A stretch of 64,000 bases of DNA, taken from NCBI GenBank assembly GCA_015057005.1, contig SVFF01000007.1, forward strand, positions 1-64,000, in the 5' to 3' direction. Below are positions 41,609 to 49,051 of this stretch, one piece after another. The DNA comes from Lachnospiraceae bacterium. Lineage in GTDB: Bacteria; Bacillota; Clostridia; Lachnospirales; Lachnospiraceae. Positions within the stretch are counted from its first letter, which is position 1, and every line of letters starts with the position of its first letter. The translations under genes and the position numbers were made by a program. The notes beneath the pieces were generated by a model. That model saw only the letters and a program-made list of their open reading frames with translations, was not told where the DNA came from and ran no database searches.

Positions 41609-41896
41609 ATGGGATCAATTTTAGAAACAGTAATGCTTATCTGCTTCGGTTTTTCCTGGCCGCTTAATGTGATCAAAGCCTATAAGGCTCAAACGGCAAA
41701 GGGAACCAGCTTGCCATTCATCCTGCTCATTATTACCGGTTACATAGCAGGCATCAGTGCCAAAATCATCAACGGACAGTTCAACTACGTTCTGATTGCT
41801 TACTTTATCAATCTGGCAATTGTTTCGCTGAATATATGCGTGTATTTACGAAACGTGTCACTTGATAAAAAACGTATGCAGGGAGCGGAGGTATAA
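41609..41896 (+). CDS. PQ-loop/SemiSWEET-like small transporter
   Basis: 95 residues with three hydrophobic helices. The PQ-loop-type motif PLNVIKAYKAQTAKGTSLPF sits after the first helix, as in SemiSWEET/MtN3 half-transporters that dimerise to move small sugars. GGAGATTAAATT precedes the ATG. It ends three bases before the SGNH-type gene, so the two are translationally linked. A regulatory link to the divergently transcribed sensor kinase is likely by position. Confidence 0.78.
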   Translation: MGSILETVMLICFGFSWPLNVIKAYKAQTAKGTSLPFILLIITGYIAGISAKIINGQFNYVLIAYFINLAIVSLNICVYLRNVSLDKKRMQGAEV

Positions 41897-41899
41897 CAG

Positions 41900-42511
41900 A
41901 TGAGATTAGCAGAAAGCAAAAAATATGAAATTTTAAATGAAATTGCAGAGAAAGAAGGAATCATTATTTTCGGCGGCAGCGAAGATTGTGAAATTCCCCT
42001 GGGCGAGCTGAGACAGGCATTTGCCATTGATGAAAAAATGTACAACCGAAGTATCGAAGGTCTTTCTGTAAAGGATGCTCGTGCGGAATATACGGAATGT
42101 GTTGAGGCACTTGCTCCTGAGGCTGTGCTGCTTCATATTGGAGCGGCTGATCTGGTGGCATTTGAGGAAAATCCGTTAGAATTTGACAATAAGTATCGGG
42201 AATTGATCGAACACATCAAAACCCGGAACCAAAAGTGTCGTATTGCAGTGGTTTCTCTTAGAAACTACGATAACGATCCCGTTATCAGCAATATGAACAC
42301 CCATTTGAAATATATTGCAGAATCTGAAAACTGTGAATATGGTGACATTGCCAACAGGAGAGTGTGGAATCCGAAAAATACAAAGGATGCGGTAGAATTT
42401 GTATATTCCATAGGCTTTGTGCGCTCCTTAAAAAATAAACGCAGTATGTACGATTTGGTAAAAATACTGTTCCTCGAGTGTTTCTCCGTTTCAGGTACCG
42501 GGAGGCGTTGA
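41900..42511 (+). CDS. SGNH/GDSL-like hydrolase, 3' end replaced by repeat copy 3
   Basis: 203 residues. The family pattern is visible but unusual: IIIFGGSEDCEI at the block I position, LLHIGAADLV at block III, and no clear C-terminal DxxH. The catalytic Ser of GDSL is in GGSED, and esterase activity is uncertain. The last eight residues (SVSGTGRR) are encoded by the 90-bp repeat that starts at 42486, so the native end was overwritten, although the missing part may be very short. It is coupled to the PQ-loop gene. The substrate may be an acylated sugar, which is inference. Confidence 0.7.
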   Translation: MRLAESKKYEILNEIAEKEGIIIFGGSEDCEIPLGELRQAFAIDEKMYNRSIEGLSVKDARAEYTECVEALAPEAVLLHIGAADLVAFEENPLEFDNKYRELIEHIKTRNQKCRIAVVSLRNYDNDPVISNMNTHLKYIAESENCEYGDIANRRVWNPKNTKDAVEFVYSIGFVRSLKNKRSMYDLVKILFLECFSVSGTGRR

Positions 42512-42575
42512 CGTTGTAATCCTCCTTTTTACTAGATTTCCCGGTGCGAAAAGTCATTCAAGTCCCATCTTCCGC
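42486..42575 (+). repeat. 90-bp dispersed repeat, copy 3
   Basis: Identical limits to copies 1 and 2; three differences from copy 1. It lies in core-like DNA 3.45 kb past copy 2 and supplies the stop codon of the SGNH gene. The flanking bases on both sides are unlike those of the other copies, so the repeat moves or is copied as a discrete 90-bp unit. Confidence 0.85.
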
Positions 42576-42588
42576 TATAAGTTGATCA

Positions 42589-42627
42589 GAGAAAGCCCGA
42601 ACGGTGGTCTGTTCGAGGTTTTCTCGT
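42589..42627 (+). terminator. Imperfect hairpin after repeat copy 3
   Basis: AGAGAAA...CGAAC pairs with GTTCG...TTTCTC with an internal bulge; the T run is poor. It is in the same position relative to the repeat as the strong terminators after copies 1 and 2. Confidence 0.5.
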
Positions 42628-42662
42628 TGTGTTCTAAAATCTTTGGGACAAGCAGTAATTGG

Positions 42663-42692
42663 TTGATGCGGAAGACTAATCTATGTTATAAT
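42663..42692 (+). promoter_or_regulatory. Promoter of the PHP-domain gene
   Basis: -35 TTGATG (42663-42668), 18 bases, -10 TATAAT (42687-42692), about 100 bases before the start at 42793. Confidence 0.55.
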
Positions 42693-42792
42693 TTACATCA
42701 AAAGGCTAACGTTTTCACGTCAATATTAGACTTGGATTAGATTGATTGAAAGAGTTCGGAAATTATTTGATGAATGAGGAGGAACTGCAAGA

Positions 42793-43734
42793 ATGTTAAG
42801 ACAACAGGCATTTATTGAAAAAAACAAGATGTTGAAAGGTGGATTACATACTCATACCACCCGTTCTGACGGTGAACTTACACCGGAAGAGGCGATCAAA
42901 CATTTTAAGGCAAATGGTTATGATTTTTTGGCGATAACAGACCATAGAAACTATAATTTTAAGGATTTTGCGCCGGAAGAAGGGCTGACGATTATTCCGG
43001 GTATGGAATATGATGCCGGCAGATTGGAATCGAATGTGAGGGGGTTCCGATGCTTTCATATCGTATGTATCGGGCCGGCTAAGGAGGATGGAAATGGTTA
43101 TGAGCAGGATGAATTGTTAAATTCTGCAGTTGCTCCTTCGCAGGTAGAATTCCAGCCGTATTTGGATGAAATTCATGCAAAGAAGAACTTGACCATATAT
43201 TGTCATCCCCAATGGAGTTCTACGCCTGCCCGCTATTTCGAAAAGTTAGAGGGCAATTTTGCAATGGAGATCTGGAATAGCGGCTGTGCAATTGAAAATG
43301 ATATGGACTCAGATGCTGCTTATTGGGATGAGCTTTTAGGACAAGGAATTAAAATATTTGGTGTTGCAACAGATGACGGTCATCGGTTATATCACCATTG
43401 CAAAGGCTGGGTAATGGTCAATGCAGAAAATAATATCAATGCTATTTTAAAGGCGTTGGAAGAGGGCGCTTTCTATTCTTCTTGTGGTCCGGAAATTTAT
43501 GATTTTTATGTGGATGAAGTAAAAGAAAAAGCTTATATTGAGTGCTCCGGTGCTGCAAAGATCAGACTTCATTGCGATGGTCACCCTACTCTGATTAAGC
43601 GCTCTGCAGAAGGAAATCTGACTCGTGCTGAGTTTGATTTAAGAGATTGGACGGGAACATATGATTATGCGCGTATTACTGTTATTGATAAGGATGGAAA
43701 ATATGCTTGGACCAATCCGATTTTCATAAAGTAA
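42793..43734 (+). CDS. PHP-domain metal-dependent phosphoesterase-like protein
   Basis: 313 residues. The PHP metal site is clear: LHTHTTRSDGELTPEEA, ITDHRNY, PGMEYD, CHPQWS and ATDDGH. These bind two or three metals and hydrolyse phosphoesters in characterised relatives. The C-terminal 90 residues form a beta domain (KIRLHCDGHPTLIKR). GAGGAGG lies before ATG. It opens the carbohydrate-type gene group here, and a strong convergent terminator separates it from the MFS gene. The substrate is unknown. Confidence 0.85.
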   Translation: MLRQQAFIEKNKMLKGGLHTHTTRSDGELTPEEAIKHFKANGYDFLAITDHRNYNFKDFAPEEGLTIIPGMEYDAGRLESNVRGFRCFHIVCIGPAKEDGNGYEQDELLNSAVAPSQVEFQPYLDEIHAKKNLTIYCHPQWSSTPARYFEKLEGNFAMEIWNSGCAIENDMDSDAAYWDELLGQGIKIFGVATDDGHRLYHHCKGWVMVNAENNINAILKALEEGAFYSSCGPEIYDFYVDEVKEKAYIECSGAAKIRLHCDGHPTLIKRSAEGNLTRAEFDLRDWTGTYDYARITVIDKDGKYAWTNPIFIK

Positions 43735-43768
43735 GGCCGAGATAAAAATGATATTGCAGTTAATTAGA

Positions 43769-43808
43769 AAAATCCTGCACATTCAGTTTTGTGAATGTAC
43801 AGGATTTT
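43769..43808. terminator. Bidirectional terminator between PHP and MFS genes
   Basis: AAAATCCTG.ACATTC pairs with GAATGT.CAGGATTTT (one mismatch). The A/T-rich stem ends provide a T tract on both strands between the two convergent genes. Confidence 0.8.
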
Positions 43809-43846
43809 CGTTGTTATGGGAGTGGGTTATTAGGAAGCATTCCTGC

Positions 43847-45061
43847 TTATTTCTGCTTTTCAATGATGTAGTATGAAACGGCACAGATCAGCAGCATGAT
43901 GCCGGCAAGAACCAATGTGATGATACCGCCGAACAGTTCTAGCATGGGGATGCAGATGAAGCCGGCAATGGCCACGCCGGAGGTGTGGATCATCATACGC
44001 CATGCGGTGTACTGGCCTACCGTATCGTAATCCACGATACGTAAAACCATAACAGGAACTGCGTTGGACATGAACAGGCTCAAGAAGTAGACGGCTGCAT
44101 ATACACAAAGGAAGATCCAGATATTCTTACCTACCAACATGAAGGGAAGCATGATTGCCAAAATAGTAGTGGATATCAGCAAAAGGATACCTTCCCGTTT
44201 ACCTTCGTTTTTCGCCAAAAGGCCGAAGGCATAGTTGCCGGCTACGGAAGCTACGTTGGTGACTACCACCAGGTAACTGCTGGTGGTGCTGTCCAGGATG
44301 TCGTAATAGTAACCGATCATTACCACCAGACCCAGGATACCGGTACCGATACCACGGAGTAAATTGGGGATCAGCAGTATGTAAAAGGGCCTGTACAGGA
44401 AAAGGTTCTTGCGGGTTCCATTATTATTGTTCTTGGGTAAGGAACCAAGTTCCTTCATGCGGGACATGAAGAAGCTGGCCAGAACTGTGGCAATACCACC
44501 GGCACCGAATATAATGCCCATGACCTTAAAATAATCCCAGCGTGCCAGAGAATAGGTCATGCCCAGGGAAATCAGCATACCACACAAGCTGCCCGCAGCG
44601 CCGGAGAAAGCTACAATGCGGCCGTAGGACTTCATGTCCATGATGTGGAAGGGCAGTTTGTAGGATATGATGGAGTTCATACTGATCATAATATTGACAG
44701 CAACACCGATTAACATGATACACCAATATTTCAGGTCAACGGGAGTATCACTCCAAATGCTGAACGCCACCAGCACTATGTACATGGGAAACGTAGAAAT
44801 CTGCATGAGGGCGGTCATCTTGATAAGGCTTTTCATGCGGTCAATGAGACCGGAACAGAAGAGCATGATAATGGCCTGAACAACCTGTAGGATGGAAACA
44901 AAGCTTGCTACACGCTGTTCGCTGATACCGCTCTCAAGCATGAAACTTTGAAGAACGGAACCGGTGATCAGCGTCAGAGCAGCATGGTTGTATAGTACTA
45001 CATTCACTCCGTAAATGAGATTATTTGTTTTAGCAATATTAGTTGTTTTGGAATGCTCCAT
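43847..45061 (-). CDS. MFS transporter
   Basis: 404 residues with about twelve hydrophobic helices and no large soluble domain, the standard major facilitator plan. Start ATG 45061 is chosen because GGAGG lies nine bases upstream; an in-frame ATG at 45085 precedes that site and is unlikely. It follows the putative glycosidase gene on the same strand (54-base gap), so a role in uptake of the sugar or sugar acid handled by the locus is likely. No substrate motif is recognised. Confidence 0.88.
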   Translation of the reverse strand: MEHSKTTNIAKTNNLIYGVNVVLYNHAALTLITGSVLQSFMLESGISEQRVASFVSILQVVQAIIMLFCSGLIDRMKSLIKMTALMQISTFPMYIVLVAFSIWSDTPVDLKYWCIMLIGVAVNIMISMNSIISYKLPFHIMDMKSYGRIVAFSGAAGSLCGMLISLGMTYSLARWDYFKVMGIIFGAGGIATVLASFFMSRMKELGSLPKNNNNGTRKNLFLYRPFYILLIPNLLRGIGTGILGLVVMIGYYYDILDSTTSSYLVVVTNVASVAGNYAFGLLAKNEGKREGILLLISTTILAIMLPFMLVGKNIWIFLCVYAAVYFLSLFMSNAVPVMVLRIVDYDTVGQYTAWRMMIHTSGVAIAGFICIPMLELFGGIITLVLAGIMLLICAVSYYIIEKQK

Positions 45062-45115
45062 TTTTATTTTCCTCCAGGTATTCATTGTATATCCATGGAT
45101 GTATCATTGGTAAGA

Positions 45116-46939
45116 TCAGCCTCCCCAGAAAGGATCGTAGCGGCTGACGTCAAATCCGGCAAGCCTGCGGATCCAGTAAACCTGGTAGAATTCATGGGCA
45201 TCCATATGGGCCAATTCATCCTTGTGGCCGCAGCGTCCGCCGATGGACCACATAGCTGTATAGGTAGCACGGTCGTTGCAGTCCCACATGCTGATGCGCT
45301 CAGCCCCATTTTCGTAGAGCTCTTGTACCAGGTGCTTGTAGCGCTCATTATTGTGGTGACGGCCCATCATATCAATATAAACCTGTACGCCGTATTTTTC
45401 TTCCAGAGCCATCCACTGGGAGATCCGTTCTGCCTGGGTTGCGGGACCGCAGATTTCTCCGCGGTAGTTGGTAAATCCGGGCTGGAAATCTTCGATATAA
45501 CTGTAATGGGTGTAGACATTACGGCCATTGTGGATCACATAGTCGGTATACTTGTCCAGGTCAATACGGTAGTCTTTGCCTTCCTGCCAGATGTCACCGG
45601 CCAGATTTTCGTAATTGCGCTGAGGGTAACAGATGATGGCGTTTATCAGGCCTTCTTTTGCCCATTCCTCGGCATCAATACCTACATACTTGGTATCATA
45701 TACAGAGTAGAAGCCGCGCAGGTGGACAGCCACTTTTCCTTTACCGTAACGATTATCCAGAGCATTTCTTAAGTTTCTCGCAAATTCCGTCATAATCTCA
45801 CAGTGGATGGCATTGAGTCTGGGATCATCCAAAGGCAATTCGTAAGGGTATTCACCGTATTTTTCAAAGAAGCGTTTGGCCACGGGCTCTTCAAAGAGCA
45901 CATAGGGAACGCCTCTGTTAGCGATCAAAGTCACAGCATCACAGCCGGAGGCTGCTCCATTGACCAGAAAATCAATGATGTACTGCTGAACTTCAGGATA
46001 AGCATAGGAGAGATTTGAAATGGCATCGCCGTTTCGGTCCATGCAACGGTATTCGGGGTGACTCTTGGCAAAAGCATTGTCAAAATAGAATTGGTCATAG
46101 GGGAAACCGATGCCCCATGCACCCATGCGCAGGGAAACGCTCATTTTGTAGCCATTGTCGTGTCCTAAATCTACCAGATAGCGCAGCACTTCGTCAAAAT
46201 CAAATTTTGAAATCTGAGACTGGCAATGTTTGTCACCCTTTCTGGGGAAAGCAAATTGATTTACATCATCTACGGGAATCTTGCCGGAGGCAAAAAGTCT
46301 GATTTCCTCCATGGAGATCCATTCTACATCGGAGTGCCGGTATCTTAACACTACATTAGACCAATCCTCCATACACTCCAGATTGTCGCAATAGAAGCGG
46401 TTGTGCATGTCATCAGAAGCGTAGATGCGTTTGGTATCGGTGCGTGCCTCTTCCTTCTGATATTCGGCAACTTCTTCCTCGGTCATGGGTACAAAACGGA
46501 GGTGAGTGATGCGGGATTGGTGTTCTTCATGGATCTTGCGGTTGGAGAGAAGGATGCTCTCGCCTGTCAAATCCCCGCAGCGCCAAAGGGTTTCTTCCAG
46601 GAATACCCCTCTGCCGTAGTTACAATCTGGAGTGTCGACGGTAAGAGAGCTTTTGTAATTAAAAAAGGTGGGATCGGATGTCAGCTTCATGGAGATGAAG
46701 CCGGGAAATAAAAGGCCCACGTAAATCTTGTACCAGCCGGTCAACCGGGGATTGAAGGAGATATCTTCAGGGTCGCACTCAGAGGAAGTTGCCAGAAGAT
46801 TACCGCTCCAATTTTCGGTCTCATAAGGGATTACGCGCCATTTGTCCACCAGACTGTCAGGAGACAGGCTGGACTTGGGCTCAAAAACCTGATCCAGGTA
46901 GGAAAAGAGAAGTTCGTTTCTTTCGTTCATTGCAATCAT
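45116..46939 (-). CDS. Putative TIM-barrel glycoside hydrolase-like protein
   Basis: 607 residues without signal peptide. The N-terminal third is beta-rich. The middle and C-terminal parts read like a glycosidase-type barrel: DFDEVLRYLVDLGHDNGYKM, SLRMGAWGIGF, LSYAYPEVQQYIIDFL, DAVTLIANRGVPYVLFEEP and WDCNDRATYTAMW. The nearest feel is the unclassified GH10-like/DUF families of gut Firmicutes; the exact family and substrate are unknown. ATG 46930 is an alternative start with better spacing to GAAAGG. The neighbours (MFS carrier, PHP, dehydrogenases) support carbohydrate catabolism. Confidence 0.65.
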   Translation of the reverse strand: MIAMNERNELLFSYLDQVFEPKSSLSPDSLVDKWRVIPYETENWSGNLLATSSECDPEDISFNPRLTGWYKIYVGLLFPGFISMKLTSDPTFFNYKSSLTVDTPDCNYGRGVFLEETLWRCGDLTGESILLSNRKIHEEHQSRITHLRFVPMTEEEVAEYQKEEARTDTKRIYASDDMHNRFYCDNLECMEDWSNVVLRYRHSDVEWISMEEIRLFASGKIPVDDVNQFAFPRKGDKHCQSQISKFDFDEVLRYLVDLGHDNGYKMSVSLRMGAWGIGFPYDQFYFDNAFAKSHPEYRCMDRNGDAISNLSYAYPEVQQYIIDFLVNGAASGCDAVTLIANRGVPYVLFEEPVAKRFFEKYGEYPYELPLDDPRLNAIHCEIMTEFARNLRNALDNRYGKGKVAVHLRGFYSVYDTKYVGIDAEEWAKEGLINAIICYPQRNYENLAGDIWQEGKDYRIDLDKYTDYVIHNGRNVYTHYSYIEDFQPGFTNYRGEICGPATQAERISQWMALEEKYGVQVYIDMMGRHHNNERYKHLVQELYENGAERISMWDCNDRATYTAMWSIGGRCGHKDELAHMDAHEFYQVYWIRRLAGFDVSRYDPFWGG

Positions 46940-47117
46940 TATCCTTTCGCGCGAAGCATAGGTTTTTCTGATTTATTCATACCACATTTTGCACATGAAA
47001 TCAATCATTAGTGTAGTACTTTTCTACCGGTACTGAATGTGGTAAAATAATAATAGGATAATACCACAATAGAAAAAGTGAACAATAGAAAAATTGAATA
47101 ATAGGAGGTGGACGGTT

Positions 47118-48854
47118 ATGAAGGTTGTGATTGTAGGCGGTGTAGCGGTTGGAGCCACTGCAGCGGCGCGCATACGGAGATTAGATGAAAATGCGGAGAT
47201 CATCGTATTTGAACGGACGGGATATATATCTTATGCCAACTGTGGTCTCCCTTATTATATCGGTGATGTGATCACAGATCCAGAGGATTTGACCTTGCAG
47301 ACACCGGAAAGCTTTTTTGAGCGCTTCAGGGTTATTATGAAGGTTCGTCATGAGGTTACTGCCATCCATCCGGAGCGCAAAACGGTATCGGTAAAGGAGC
47401 TGGAAAGCGGCGCCGAGTGGGAAGAAGCCTATGAAAAGCTGATCCTTTCACCCGGTGCAAAGCCTGTGGTACCGAAGCTGCAGGGTGTAGGACTTAAAAA
47501 GGTATTCACCCTTCGCACGGTAGAGGATACCCTGCGTATCAAAGAATTTATTGATAAGAATCGTCCGAAATCGGCAGTGTTGGCGGGAGGCGGTTTCATT
47601 GGATTGGAAGTGGCAGAAAATCTCCGGCATCTGGGGATGGAGGTAACCATCGTACAGCGTCCCCGGCAGCTTATGAATCCCTTTGACGGGGACATGGCAG
47701 CATTGATTCACAATGAGATGCGCAAGAACGGTGTGAAACTTCTGCTGGGACGTACCGTTGAAGGGTTTGCAGAAAAGGATGACAAGGTGGAAATCCTGCT
47801 GAAGGAGGAAGCGCCCTTACAGGCTGACATGGTCATTCTGGCTATCGGTGTGACACCGGATACAAAGCTTGCGCAGGAGGCAGGACTTAAGCTTGGCCTC
47901 AAAGGAAGTATTGTCGTCAATGACCGGATGGAGACCTCCGTGCCGGATATTTATGCGGCAGGGGATGCCGTGCAGGTCAGGCATTTTGTGTCCGGGGAGG
48001 ATGCCCTGATCTCTCTGGCAGGTCCGGCTAATAAGCAGGGGCGTATCATTGCCGACAATATCTGTGGAGGTGACAGCCGTTATCAGGGCAGCCAGGGAAG
48101 CAGTGTGATCAAAGTATTTGATATGACAGCAGCCTGCACCGGCATCAATGAAACCAATGCAAAAAAGGCCGGAATAGATGCCGACACGGTTATTTTATCA
48201 CCAATGAGCCATGCGGGATATTATCCCGGCGGCAAGGTGATGACTATGAAGGTGGTCTTTGAGAAAGAGACATCCCGTTTGCTGGGAGCCCAAATTGTGG
48301 GATATGATGGTGTAGATAAGCGTATTGATGTGATTGCCACGGCCATCCGCGCCGGTCTTAAGGCTACGGAGCTTAAGGATTTGGATCTGGCGTATGCGCC
48401 TCCTTATGCTTCGGCAAAGGATCCCGTCAATATGGCAGGTTTTGTGATTGACAATATTGCAAAGGGTATCGTGAAGCAGTGGTACCTTGCGGATGCGGAA
48501 GGACTTCCGCGTGATGGCAGTGTGACCTTGCTGGATACCAGAACCCCGGGAGAATACCGGCGGGGATATATTCCGGGATTTCAGAACATTCCTGTGGATG
48601 AATTGAGGGACCGCTTGCATGAGATTGAAAAAGGAAAGCCTGTGTACGTAATCTGCCAGAGTGGCCTGCGCAGTTATATTGCATCCCGGATTCTGGAAGG
48701 AAACGGATATGAAGTATACAATTTTGCGGGCGGTTATAGGTTTTATGAAGCGGTTAATAATGACAGATGCCTGATTGAAAAAGAAACGGCATGCGGCATG
48801 GATGTTATGTCTGTCCAGGCAAAAAAACAGGATTTTCATTTTGGACAGAACTGA
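47118..48854 (+). CDS. CoA-disulfide reductase-like flavoenzyme fused to rhodanese
   Basis: 578 residues from ATG 47118 (GGAGG upstream). FAD-binding GGVAVGATAAARIRR, redox Cys in YANCGLPYYIG (C42), NAD(P)-binding AGGGFIGLEVAENL, FAD motif DIYAAGDAV, dimerisation domain to about 450, then a rhodanese domain (about 465-555) with active loop CQSGLRS. This is the CoADR-Rhd architecture that reduces CoA disulfide or per/polysulfides with NAD(P)H and handles sulfane sulfur. It lies divergent from the glycosidase-like gene. Its link to the sugar genes is not clear; it may be a separate redox function. Confidence 0.9.
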   Translation: MKVVIVGGVAVGATAAARIRRLDENAEIIVFERTGYISYANCGLPYYIGDVITDPEDLTLQTPESFFERFRVIMKVRHEVTAIHPERKTVSVKELESGAEWEEAYEKLILSPGAKPVVPKLQGVGLKKVFTLRTVEDTLRIKEFIDKNRPKSAVLAGGGFIGLEVAENLRHLGMEVTIVQRPRQLMNPFDGDMAALIHNEMRKNGVKLLLGRTVEGFAEKDDKVEILLKEEAPLQADMVILAIGVTPDTKLAQEAGLKLGLKGSIVVNDRMETSVPDIYAAGDAVQVRHFVSGEDALISLAGPANKQGRIIADNICGGDSRYQGSQGSSVIKVFDMTAACTGINETNAKKAGIDADTVILSPMSHAGYYPGGKVMTMKVVFEKETSRLLGAQIVGYDGVDKRIDVIATAIRAGLKATELKDLDLAYAPPYASAKDPVNMAGFVIDNIAKGIVKQWYLADAEGLPRDGSVTLLDTRTPGEYRRGYIPGFQNIPVDELRDRLHEIEKGKPVYVICQSGLRSYIASRILEGNGYEVYNFAGGYRFYEAVNNDRCLIEKETACGMDVMSVQAKKQDFHFGQN

Positions 48855-49051
48855 GGAGATTATGTCTCTTTTTGGGAATTACAGAAAAGGACATAAGTGG
48901 TAAAATAATAAGCATGAAATATAGCCGCGAAAAGAGAAACGTAATTCAAAGAAAAGGAATTAAAAAAGGAACCCCAAAAAGGGATCAAAAAAGTAATCAT
49001 AGAAGCGGAAATTGAGAAGCGAAATAAGAAATTTACAGAGGAGAAAAGACA

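Noticed and set aside
45053..45772. Long open frame (239 codons) on the plus strand opposite the glycosidase-like gene
   Set aside because: It lies fully antisense to a gene with good protein features, has no ribosome site and a low-complexity valine/isoleucine composition typical of antisense frames.
48198..48839. 213-codon minus-strand frame under the rhodanese end of the flavoenzyme gene
   Set aside because: No ribosome site, and the plus strand has clear catalytic motifs.
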